Origin: Phoronis ovalis
Taxonomy: Eukaryota; Phoronida; Phoronidae
Length of the DNA stretch: 17,346 nucleotides
Direction of reading: 5' to 3'
Assembly: GCA_028565635.1 (NCBI GenBank)
Contig: JAOXYB010021071.1
Coordinates: 1 to 17,346 of the forward strand
Below, piece by piece: positions 10,701-17,346 of this stretch (its first letter is position 1; each line of letters starts with the position of its first letter). The position numbers were made by a program, and so were the translations under genes. The notes under the pieces are model-generated. The model ran no database searches and was not told the DNA's origin. It was given only the letters and a program-made list of their open reading frames with translations.

Positions 10701-12881
10701 GGCTTGGGCTGGCATTTTCCTGTCTCTTTCTGTTGAATATAATTTCTTTGTTGTTTTTTGATATCAGCGGAATTAAGCCTATTGACAAGAAAGAGGGTGG
10801 TGGTGCTCACAACTGGGGTACTGTAGAAGATGAAATCCAGTAAGTCCTTGTGTGAAGAGTGACACTTTCCCAGTTGATAACAATAGTATATGGACCATTC
10901 CTGTTTTGCATTTGAAAACTTCTAGTCGAACAGTTCTTATTGCGGTAGCGAATGCCAGCTGTGGATAATGTGTGCATCATAGATAGAACAACATTCATCA
11001 CTGTGCGCTTCGTATGGTACTAGGTTTACTTTAAAACCAATTGCTTAAATTTGGTGCAAGATAATAATTAATGCCCTCTGTCTAAAGATCAATTCTGAGC
11101 AGCTAAAGAAATGATGATTGGGAAGCCTGAGTTAACTTTGAAGACTACCTGTTGCTTTACCGGAAACTGACTTGAAACTGCTCAGTGTTACTCAGTAATA
11201 AGTTACACTAGTTTTAAGCCTAGAAGGCTGATACATGTCTGTCTGTATACTAAAACCCTTGCAGTATTGGATAGTTCTGATCTGTTCAGAGCTTTGGCAA
11301 TAATACTCCCTGATATGAAATAAAAAAATCTATGCCTAATAAACTTGGATTTTGCTACTTTCCGCTGTTGATACTGAAATAGCATGCAATCTGTTGTGAT
11401 GTTGTATCATATGCTTTGGTTTAAAATCTAATGAATTTAGTCAAAAAGAGGTTTGATGTCATGACATCTTTATTAGTAGTTCTGACCAGTAGTTCAAAGT
11501 ATCTTGAAAGAGAAAGTTTTGACAGAAAGCTTCAATTTATTGTAGTCTGTAGTTTGATGATCAAATTCTGTTTTGAATGAATATTCAAGAAAATGCTTCG
11601 TTACTTTAATATGTGGTGTTATGTGTTGCAGAGATAGTTTAAACGTGACCAATACTTCTGAAGAAAATCCTGAATGGGCAGCCACAAATGAAGATACCGA
11701 AAACCAGGACCCTAAGTATGTAAAGATGTTGATCACTTAAGTATACAATGCATAAAAATTTGCAGATTTGAATGTTGCACTTGTCCTAGCTCACTTTTCA
11801 CCAGGTGTAATTATTTTCAATTGTAAACTGCAGTGAAAGGTTGGCAAGTATGCTGCACAGTGACAGATAAATGCTGATGTGCCGATAGCAGTGTGTGTGT
11901 ATAGTTCATTAGAAAATGTCATTGGCTGATAAAAACACAGGGTTGTTGCACTAAGAGACCAATTCTTCCAAAAAACCTAATCATTCCAGAAAGCTGGGAG
12001 TGCGTACCAGCTGCAATTTATCTGCGTTTAGTTATTGTTATAATAACAGCTATATACTATGACTAAATCTACTGCTCTATGAGACATCTTGTGACTTCGA
12101 TCTTGCTAACTTCTAGTGATCCTGATGCCTCGGATGAACCCAAAGAAGATGAAGGACCTAAGGAAATGACCTTGGACGAATGGAAAAAGGAACAGCAAAA
12201 ATCTCGCACAAAGACTGAATTTAATATCCGTAAGCCCAATGAAGGATGTGATAACCCGGAATGGAAAAAGACCTATGCCCTCCCCAGTAAGAAACAAGAA
12301 GACGGCGAAGATGAGGAGGAGGAAAGTGATGAGGTGCTATATTGTTGGAACAAAATTGAAACATGTTCTTTGAATCTATTTGCTTATCTTAACCAATGGT
12401 CTATAGCGCTTCCAGTTTATATCTATGCAGTGATATTTAGAAAAATTCATTGCTGTAGAGTAATAAGGTCTACATTTTGTTAACCTGCATGTTTGTCATG
12501 AATCGTAAGGGGAAACTTTTACAAGCTCTGATGTATGAATCGAAGTGCGTGTTAGCCCATGGCTCCATAGAAGCATTAACTACTTCGATACTATATTACA
12601 ATACTTTAATATTTCAGGAATACGATACTCGACATGGACGTCACCAAAAGACAATAAACATTGATATTCGCTTTTCTGATTCTGGTCGCGGTGGTGGTAG
12701 TGGCAGTGGTGGTCCAGGAAGAGGTCGTGGTGGACGAGGTGGTAGAGGAGGAGGAGGACGTGGTGGTCGAGGTGGACGCGGCAGAGAGGGAGGTCCACGG
12801 GGTCGTGGTTCTCGAGGTGGCAGAGAAGCTGCTCCACGTGTTGATGATGAGCATGACTTCCCAAGTCTTGGCTCTACGTAA
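4519..12881 (+). CDS. SERBP1: SERBP1/HABP4-family ribosome- and mRNA-binding protein, 8 coding exons
   Basis: The join of 4519-4747, 7268-7397, 9664-9801, 10371-10442, 10768-10839, 11632-11715, 12117-12333 and 12618-12881 gives 1206 nt, or 401 residues plus TAA; it is 377 if only one of exons 4 and 5 is used. Family landmarks in order: VANRF and [11 protein letters not shown] near the start; a lysine-rich linker; a central RGG box (about residues 130-155) followed by [12 protein letters not shown]; two HNWGT blocks (180-184 and 204-208); KEMTLDEWK (257-265); [10 protein letters not shown] (276-285); and a C-terminal RGG box ending DEHDFPSL. Vertebrates have two paralogues, SERBP1 and HABP4. 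The N-terminus looks like HABP4 and the HNWGT block like SERBP1, so this is probably the unduplicated ancestor. Such proteins bind inactive 80S ribosomes with eEF2, and mRNA. The ATG has G at -3 and +4. Confidence 0.94.
4978..5051 (+). ncRNA. candidate box C/D snoRNA, predicted 18S rRNA guide
   Basis: The C box is GTGATGA (4988-4994), a C'-like box GTGATAA lies at 5022-5028, and the D box is CTGA (5041-5044). A short flanking stem pairs GTGA (4980-4983) with TCAC (5046-5049). The bases before the D box, CACTTGTCCC (5030-5039), are complementary to GGGACAAGTG in metazoan 18S rRNA, a segment I recall as GAGGGACAAGTGGCG; 5029 adds a G-U pair. By the D+5 rule the target is the A of GGGAC. Intronic placement on the host strand fits animal snoRNAs. 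Weaknesses: the stem is only 4 bp, no clear D' box is seen, and the rRNA match is from memory. Confidence 0.5.
5967..6557. mobile_element. possible nested inverted-repeat element inside the 1.1 kb transposon
   Basis: The left arm begins CAGGGTTTTCATTAA (5967) and continues to the GGCCAGTT near 6022. The right arm (about 6503-6557) reads GGCCTGTTCAAC through GTGAAAACCCTC. The two are imperfect inverted complements. CTATG sits on both sides (5962-5966 and 6559-6563), which may be a short target duplication. A CAGGG end resembles hAT-type termini, but the repeat is diverged and no transposase is visible. It could also be internal sequence of the outer element. Confidence 0.4.
6559..6741. repeat. 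183 bp foldback repeat within the transposon
   Basis: The left arm 6559-6614 starts CTATGATACTCCTTCTT and ends with a TTAATATTCCTCAA block. The right arm 6684-6741 is its inverted complement with a few mismatches, ending GGAGTATCATAG. The loop is about 70 bp. A foldback this strong would form a long hairpin in the intronic RNA. Confidence 0.75.
7268..7397 (+). CDS. SERBP1: SERBP1 coding exon 2
   Basis: This 130 nt exon follows a TTATTTAG acceptor and ends at a GTACAG donor (GT at 7398). The phases (1 in, 2 out) fit both neighbours. It encodes a low-complexity arginine/glutamine-rich linker, with [14 protein letters not shown] at the start and DKSPEF at the end. This is the least conserved part of the family, so it rests mainly on phase and splice sites. 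Confidence 0.8.
9089..9146. repeat. two-copy 29 bp tandem repeat
   Basis: TTCCAGCAGAACAATCTGTC and TTCCAGCAGAGCAACCTGTC start two adjacent 29 bp units (9089-9117 and 9118-9146), each continuing AATCA. The copies differ at only a few positions. Confidence 0.7.
9226..9500. repeat. dispersed repeat, related to the one at the right end
   Basis: This GC-richer island inside an AT-rich intron contains GGCTGAAATATACCCC and GCGGCACATATGTATGACC. Both motifs recur in altered form at 16841-17240 (CCTGAAATATCC and GCGGCACATGTATA). It is probably a diverged copy of the same interspersed family. The boundaries are approximate. Confidence 0.5.
9664..9801 (+). CDS. SERBP1: SERBP1 coding exon 3 (central RGG box)
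   Basis: This exon lies between a TTTTCTAG acceptor and a GTAATA donor (GT at 9802). It encodes [15 protein letters not shown], several RGG/GRG repeats, then [14 protein letters not shown]. That last motif is nearly identical in human SERBP1. RGG boxes bind RNA and are arginine-methylated in the family. It leaves in phase 2. Confidence 0.92.
9802..10370 (+). other. SERBP1: SERBP1 intron 3
   Basis: A 569 bp intron between the central RGG exon and the first HNWGT exon. I found no further copy of the duplicated exon, no convincing snoRNA and no transposon in it. Confidence 0.75.
10371..10442 (+). CDS. SERBP1: SERBP1 coding exon 4 (HNWGT block, copy A)
   Basis: This 72 nt exon lies between a TGTGTCAG acceptor and a GTAAGT donor (GT at 10443), phase 2 to phase 2. 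It encodes [18 protein letters not shown] followed by LEDEA. It has the same length and phase as exon 5, and 18 of 24 residues agree, so it is a tandem duplicate. It can be skipped in frame. Confidence 0.88.
10443..10767 (+). other. SERBP1: SERBP1 intron 4, between the duplicate exons
   Basis: A 325 bp intron separating the two 72 nt exons. It contains a stem (CATGTTTAG at 10640-10648 with CTAAACATG at 10676-10684), about 85 bp upstream of the copy B acceptor. The acceptor has a good T-rich tract. Confidence 0.75.
10640..10684 (+). repeat. hairpin in the intron between the duplicate exons
   Basis: CATGTTTAG and CTAAACATG form a perfect 9 bp stem with a 27 nt loop. From its position it could affect use of exon 5. 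It could also be chance in AT-rich DNA. Confidence 0.45.
10768..10839 (+). CDS. SERBP1: SERBP1 coding exon 5 (HNWGT block, copy B)
   Basis: This 72 nt exon lies between an ATATCAG acceptor and a GTAAGT donor (GT at 10840), phase 2 to phase 2. It encodes [18 protein letters not shown] followed by VEDEIQ. The WGTVEDE sequence is closer than copy A to human SERBP1 (WGTVKDE), so this copy may be the ancestral one. It joins in frame to exon 3 or to exon 4. Confidence 0.9.
10840..11631 (+). other. SERBP1: SERBP1 intron 5
   Basis: A 792 bp intron carrying a box C/D snoRNA candidate at 11095-11185. The rest shows small AT-rich hairpins only. Confidence 0.8.
11095..11185 (+). ncRNA. candidate box C/D snoRNA, predicted 28S rRNA guide
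   Basis: The C box is ATGATGA (11111-11117), the D box is CTGA (11167-11170), and an inner CTGA (11127-11130) may be D'. A perfect 8 bp outer stem joins CTGAGCAG (11095-11102) and CTGCTCAG (11178-11185), 8 and 7 nt from the boxes. The guide GCTTTACCGGA (11154-11164) is complementary to TCCGGTAAAGC in 28S rRNA, within the conserved stretch I recall as TTTTATCCGGTAAAGCGAAT. A G-U and an A-U pair extend it to 13 pairs. D+5 predicts methylation of the second C of TCCGG. Yeast methylates nucleotides in the same segment (snR50 and snR72 targets, from memory). The rRNA sequence is recalled, not searched. Confidence 0.6.
11632..11715 (+). CDS. SERBP1: SERBP1 coding exon 6
   Basis: This 84 nt exon lies between a TGTTGCAG acceptor and a GTATGT donor (GT at 11716), phase 2 to phase 2. 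It encodes an acidic stretch, [15 protein letters not shown] and then NEDTENQDP. It corresponds to the human SERBP1 segment with SNVTEETPEG and ADTENKEN. Confidence 0.87.
11716..12116 (+). other. SERBP1: SERBP1 intron 6
   Basis: A 401 bp intron with a GTATGT donor and an ACTTCTAG acceptor. It has a short GT run near 11890 and no convincing RNA gene. Confidence 0.75.
12117..12333 (+). CDS. SERBP1: SERBP1 coding exon 7
   Basis: This exon lies between an ACTTCTAG acceptor and a GTGCTA donor (GT at 12334) and ends in phase 0. It encodes [17 protein letters not shown] and [11 protein letters not shown], two of the most conserved blocks of the family, then [11 protein letters not shown] and an acidic tail. 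Confidence 0.94.
12334..12617 (+). other. SERBP1: SERBP1 intron 7
   Basis: A 284 bp intron with a GTGCTA donor, weaker than the others, and an ATATTTCAG acceptor. Reading through it would add about 50 unrelated residues and a stop, so it must be removed to reach the C-terminal RGG box. Confidence 0.8.
12618..12881 (+). CDS. SERBP1: SERBP1 coding exon 8 (C-terminal RGG box)
   Basis: This exon follows an ATATTTCAG acceptor in phase 0. It encodes [15 protein letters not shown], a dense run of RGG/GRG repeats, then [13 protein letters not shown] and TAA. The ends match the human order (EINFGDLG, RGG box, DDPEAFPAL). The repetitive glycine and arginine codons also produce long open frames on other strands and frames, which are artefacts. 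Confidence 0.94.
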   Translation, partial: EYDTRHGRHQKTINIDIRFSDSGRGGGSGSGGPGRGRGGRGGRGGGGRGGRGGRGREGGPRGRGSRGGREAAPRVDDEHDFPSLGST

Positions 12882-12892
12882 ATCGGAACTCA

Positions 12893-12898
12893 AATAAA
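12893..12898 (+). terminator. proximal poly(A) signal
   Basis: AATAAA 12 nt beyond the SERBP1 stop codon. This is unusually close, and it may be a minor site or unused. Confidence 0.3.
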
Positions 12899-14128
12899 GT
12901 TCCACATGAGGCGATACAATTAAATTCCTCATAAATTTGAAGAATTCTTTGAGTGCAGAGAATTTGTGTGTTCTCCAGAAGTGAAAAGCCTACACTTGAC
13001 AGTGTATTTAGACAATTCTGTCAGACATTGTTTCAAAAAGAAGACTTGAAAATTTGTTATATTTGCAAAAACGTTTCAAGAAATTGAATATTATGGACAT
13101 TTTCCAATGTGTAATCATGGTTTTGTAGAGAAACTTGTTCAGAAAAAAATGTACAAACATTTTACTGTACATTTCATATTATATGGATATTTCAGTGCTG
13201 TTGCAAGATATTTCTTGCTGATAAAAATATTTGTGCAGCACACTAGACTTACAAGACAATTCAAGGTAGCTAAACATGAATACTCCTGTATCAATAGCAC
13301 TGTGGAATCGTACTTGAAACCTTCAAGGTGATATTAAGAAGAAGATTGAACTGTGTGAATCATGATTGTCACAGGTATTGTTAGACAAACTTTAGTACAA
13401 AGTAATGAACACAGTGCTGTATTGTTGGAGACATCTCTATTAATCTTGGTTTGTAAGGTTGTGTTGTATCAGCTGACTATGACTAGGTAGTATTTTATAC
13501 TTGCAAGTTAAATGTCGAGACCCAATTCCACCACTCAAACCACATCTTGTGTAGAGGGACTTTTCCATTATGGTAATAGGTCTGCATTTATAATTGTTAC
13601 AGTTCATTTTGATATAATTGTTTTGGTACTTCCAAAGCTGTGTGTACATTAATCTGACACAAAAGGCATCAAATATACATCTCATTTGTTGAGTTGCGAA
13701 AAGCCAGTGGTAAATGGATATTTTGTGAATATTTTAACGTTATTACTTGCTGCTGAATTGGTGGAAGTTGAATGTTGCAGCTTTTGATAATACAAGAAAC
13801 AACATGGGGGAGGCACTAAAATTATATGAATGTAAACTGTAATACAAACCATAGGGTTTACGCACCTCAAATGCCTGTTTTGCGTGTGGTCACAAGGAAC
13901 AGATCTCATATAGTAATCTTGAAAGTATCTGCAGTATGGTTACAGCTTGAGGAGGTTTGGTTCAGTTTAATACATCCTTCCAAATTCTACAGATACATTA
14001 AAAGTTTATTAGGAATTTTTCTTGGATCGACCACATAGAGCAATCTTTTTCGTTATTCTTTTTGTATTGAAGCATATTATTTTTGTCTTATTCAGTTATT
14101 TGTCTGATAGGAAGGAAGCAATATAATT

Positions 14129-14134
14129 AATAAA
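14129..14134 (+). terminator. distal poly(A) signal of SERBP1
   Basis: AATAAA about 1.25 kb after the stop codon, in AT-rich UTR-like sequence. Two more copies (14702 and 14744) are alternatives. Confidence 0.35.
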
Positions 14135-14770
14135 AATTATGTACATGCATTCACATGTGATATTAGAACAGGTAAAAAATTAGCAAGTGCAACAGCGACT
14201 TTTATATTTATTGTATGTAACATAGATGAATAATGTTGTAATAACTTCAAATTTGTTTATGTTATACTTTCAAATTTGTTAAGGATGTCAGTGTTACACT
14301 TCTTTTATTGTTAACTGTCAAGTATCACATTTGAAATCAAGTACAATTTCAAGTGACCTGCCATCATAGATAGTGCAAATTTTGTAAGTTTTACAAGTGA
14401 ATGTGCTGCAGTGAGATCAAAGGAGGATAATAACAGTAATTGTACAATCCTCTTTATCATTCTGAAGTCTCTTGTGACTATGTACAAATAAGTCGGTTGT
14501 TTAACTCGTCACTATTGTGCATTTGTAAACTTTACTATTTATAGCCAGCACAAACACTTGGCTCTTGGAACAAAAAAATGGTATGATGGTTGCAGGTTGC
14601 TTGAACTAAAGTGTTATCAAGTCTTCTTGCGAATGCAAAGTACTTTCCATGCTGACGAGTCTGTACAGCAAGTTGGGCTCTCTAACTTTTCGATTTTAGG
14701 TAATAAACTATTCAAATTAACAGTAGTATGTCTTTAGTGCTTGAATAAAAACAAGTATTTAGCCTTGTTA

Positions 14771-16572
14771 TCGTTATTCTGAGGCGACTTCCTACAAAGG
14801 GGCTCTACCTGTTGGGTCTGGAATGGATATATATTTGTAATTTTAGTACCAGTCCTGGATCAGTTTTCAGATTATGGGTAAAAAGCTGAACTGAAGGAAA
14901 TTGTCAAATTTTCAGATCAAGTTGACACGTCTATTTCATTCTAAAATACAAACTAGGTACGACACCCTTTCACTTCTTAAAACCACATTTGCATTGTACA
15001 GGCAACATTTCACTGTACTACAGACTTGCCATGCCATATTGTCTCGGGAACCAACATGGCCACCAGCTGAAACTGTATTTTAACATGTGTCTGTGTATCA
15101 GAGTTTTCAAGATCTGATTTTCAAAACCAGTTTACTGTGGAAGATTGCCGAATTTTTAGATCAACAGTTTACTGGCCAATAGACATGCCATCATGTGAAC
15201 AAATATGGGGCATATTAGAAGTGATCCAGGTAAAATTCAAACTTTACCTGTATTTTAATCTATTTTTTTAATTAAAAGTGATCTCTATCAGATTTTTCAA
15301 AATCGGGGCAAAAATGTGGAATTTGTGATCGACAGTCGACTGATTTTTTAACATTCTTAGACGCGCATTCTTTCAAAATTACCTTTAAATCCTCCAGGCA
15401 TTATCCTTTTGTGGCCATAGAAGTTTGTACCATGTACAAACAGCCGCTAGTCTGAAGTAATTGGAAGTATTGATATAGTCTGGGTCAAAATTACATGTTG
15501 CCTGAACTTGTACAGTAACTGGTGGTAATCGGAAGAAAACGACATTAAAAACTAAAGTAGTTATGAGGGTGGTAGGGGGTACCCCCATGGTACACTGCCG
15601 CACTTAACAAGAAAATTTGACAACCAAAAAAAAAAAAAAACGGGCGCCAAACAATCAACAAAAAAAAAATAGTACACTAAATTATAATAATGTTCGCCAA
15701 AAGACAATGCTCGCTGCTAGCACTTAACAGACCAAATGCTCGCGATACACGCCCTCAGTGAGCCAAAGAAAGCGCACAACAATATAAACGTTAAAGATTT
15801 CGATTGATATTTGACCCACTTTCCAAGGTTGTTGGAAAATACATTTTAGCTTGTGGCAGCTGCCCACCTATGGCCTTTCTAAAACCACCTTTGAATCGTC
15901 CAAGTAGTGCTTGTTTTTTGCAGCCAACCCATTCGCATACATGGGTACCAGTTATTCTGATGAGTTGCCCCCCCCCCCCAGGTCATTCACCAGTAAATAG
16001 TACTATTCACCAGTTTTCAACAGTATGTGAATTCGCAAACTCGCATTATATGCTCCAGAATATGCTTACAAATCCAGAGATCTCATTTCTGATATTTATA
16101 TGGATCTGTTATCTATATTTTTATTTTTTTAAATAATGTAATGACTGTAAACTGCATCATTATATATATACTGCAAGATTCTCAACGTCCTACAAGTCAA
16201 CAATATTATGAGCTTTTGATTTGATTCTGTCTCGAGTAGACTTTTCAAACTCTAAATGCAAAATATCAGGAAGAATTTTTTCCCTAATGTCGGTCATCTT
16301 AAAAACATAGTTATGATGTAGAGTGAAGTAAAACATTTTCTATTTATCAACTATTTTTTTTTGTGCATATATATTTTATTCACCATTCAAGCCTTAAAAT
16401 CTGTCATGCACCATTTACCGTCAGAGAATATATTCATTCATGATTTGCCAGATAATTTCAGCTGCTTCCACCATCGGGAAAAAAAAATCCCCATTCACGC
16501 AGGATAAGATATCAAAACTTAATGAGTGTTACCTTGAGTATCAGAGCCTATAAATCTTTGCTAAATAAAGCT
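14771..16572. other. intergenic, no gene seen
   Basis: There is no protein I recognise on either strand. It contains A-runs at about 15627-15640 and 15660-15669 and a 12-base C-run at 15968-15979. A GGGGGTACCCCC palindrome near 15576 recalls the GC-rich repeat at 16841. The open frames at 15385-15603 and 15804-16136 look accidental. Confidence 0.55.
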
Positions 16573-16674
16573 TTCATATTTTATAGGTTCTTATTACCTC
16601 TCAATTCATATTTTAAACATTATGAGCTACCTTAAGATGTAAAATTTGAGAGGTAATAAATCATAAAATATGAA
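16573..16674. repeat. inverted repeat, about 30 bp arms
   Basis: The left arm 16573-16604 (TTCATATTTTATAGG through TTATTACCTCTCAA) pairs with the right arm 16646-16674 (TTGAGAGGTAATAA through CATAAAATATGAA). The match has a small internal difference and a loop of about 40 bp. It is probably a small MITE or foldback relic. Confidence 0.65.
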
Positions 16675-16840
16675 TTAATATAAATTAAACGAAATAGCGA
16701 TGATTTAAAGGCTCTGTAGTTCAGGGTACCCTTCGTAAACAAATACTAACACCACGCTCCAATACTTCAACATTTAATTGGTAATTATTCCAACACTTCA
16801 TGATGTACAATTTAGAGCACAACAAATAGCTTTTAACCCA

Positions 16841-17240
16841 CAGCTGGGGGGTACCCCAGGGGGCACTCTTTTATATGAGGTAGGGGTGTGAAGCCCAGGG
16901 GTCCAAACCCAGACCCTGAAATATCCCCGGAATTGACAAAATACCTAGCCTGAAATATCCTTGACCCCAAAAATCATCTCCGTGCTGCCAGAAAAAATTG
17001 ACAAACAAAAAATAAGGTCATTTCCACTTCTATCCTACTCTTAAACGTCCAAATAAGGGACGGGACGGGACGTCTCCTTTAAACGCTGTGGATGATCACT
17101 ATGCCACTCTAAAATATCTTAAAAAACACCCTGAAATATCCCCTTGACGTCAAATATCCAAGCACCCTGAAATATCTTGGTAGCCCAAAAAAGCGGCACA
17201 TGTATATATATAGACCGATATAGGAAGCGCCCCCGGGGTT
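16841..17240. mobile_element. GC-rich dispersed repeat with short imperfect TIRs
   Basis: The left end CCCCAGGGGGCACTCTTTTA (16854-16873) is an imperfect inverted complement of the right end TATAGGAAGCGCCCCCGGGG (17219-17238). The left end also folds on itself (CTGGGG with CCCCAG, 16844-16859). The interior holds four copies of CCTGAAATATC, a GACGGGACGGGACG run near 17060, and GCGGCACATGTATA near the right end. It has no coding capacity. A relative lies in SERBP1 intron 2. Similar short repeats are common in marine invertebrate genomes, from general memory. Confidence 0.55.
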
Positions 17241-17346
17241 TTACTCAGGGTTCTGTCTTAGACTGACACCAGTCGTTAGAAACATTGATTGGAAGTTTTT
17301 TAATACATTATAGTACTAAAATACATAAAATAGTTGCTAGAATAAA

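Larger units (their letters stand above)
12882..14770 (+). other. SERBP1: SERBP1 3' UTR, probable extent
   Basis: This is AT-rich, repeat-poor sequence after the TAA with no coding signal. AATAAA occurs at 12893-12898, only 12 nt after the stop, and again at 14129-14134, 14702-14707 and 14744-14749. The very early signal would give a UTR of a few tens of bases. The later ones give 1.25-1.9 kb, in keeping with the long 3' UTRs I recall for vertebrate SERBP1. Which is used cannot be told here. Confidence 0.5.

Noticed and set aside
11255-11395. Possible H/ACA pair of hairpins in the second part of intron 5
   Set aside because: The first hairpin is plausible but no ACA box follows the second and no target could be assigned.
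12400-12490. Possible H/ACA-like hairpin followed by AGAGTA in intron 7
   Set aside because: The pocket is one-sided and too large, and there is no second hairpin with a terminal ACA.
12580-12932. Long open frames antisense to, and in another frame of, the last SERBP1 exon
   Set aside because: They are shadows of the repetitive RGG codons, rich in histidine, serine/threonine or valine by composition only.
15385-16136. Open frames of 72 and 110 codons in the right part
   Set aside because: No homology recognised; the longer one crosses a 12-base C-run and repeat-like sequence.

Overview
The window is animal nuclear DNA, AT-rich, with spliced protein genes (GT-AG introns), long introns and non-autonomous transposons. 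It carries two genes arranged head to head. The + strand gene is a SERBP1/HABP4-family ribosome- and mRNA-binding protein, and the - strand gene is ZNF367, a three-finger transcription factor. Small structured repeats and GC-rich dispersed repeats in AT-rich DNA suggest a marine invertebrate, perhaps a cnidarian, but the species cannot be fixed from the window. One snoRNA guide matches the metazoan form of an 18S rRNA segment.

Layout. Positions 297-3939 (-) hold ZNF367: four coding exons (3939-3603, 1985-1866, 1691-1547, 726-492), 278 residues, with a poly(A) signal at 302-297. Positions 3940-4518 are a shared bidirectional promoter of about 580 bp with a perfect E2F site and a YY1-like site. 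Positions 4519-12881 (+) hold the SERBP1/HABP4 gene: eight coding exons, 401 residues if all are joined. Its 3' UTR probably runs to about 14.15 or 14.77 kb. From there to the end I see no gene, only repeats.

Most notable observations. (1) SERBP1 exons 4 and 5 are a tandem duplicate pair. Both are 72 nt and phase 2-2, and both encode a glycine-rich HNWGT block that is single in human SERBP1. They can be mutually exclusive, individually skipped or both included without breaking frame. (2) Introns 1 and 5 each contain a box C/D snoRNA candidate whose D-box guide is complementary to rRNA (18S and 28S respectively), so this ribosome-binding gene may also be a snoRNA host. (3) The ZNF367/HABP4 head-to-head pair appears to match the human 9q22 arrangement, which would be an ancient shared-promoter microsynteny. 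(4) SERBP1 intron 1 contains a 1.1 kb Mutator-like non-autonomous element with 102 bp terminal inverted repeats and a 9 bp target duplication; two further inverted-repeat structures are nested inside it.

Exon boundaries were placed by hand from splice consensus, reading phase and recalled human homologues. No alignment, RNA-seq or database search was possible.
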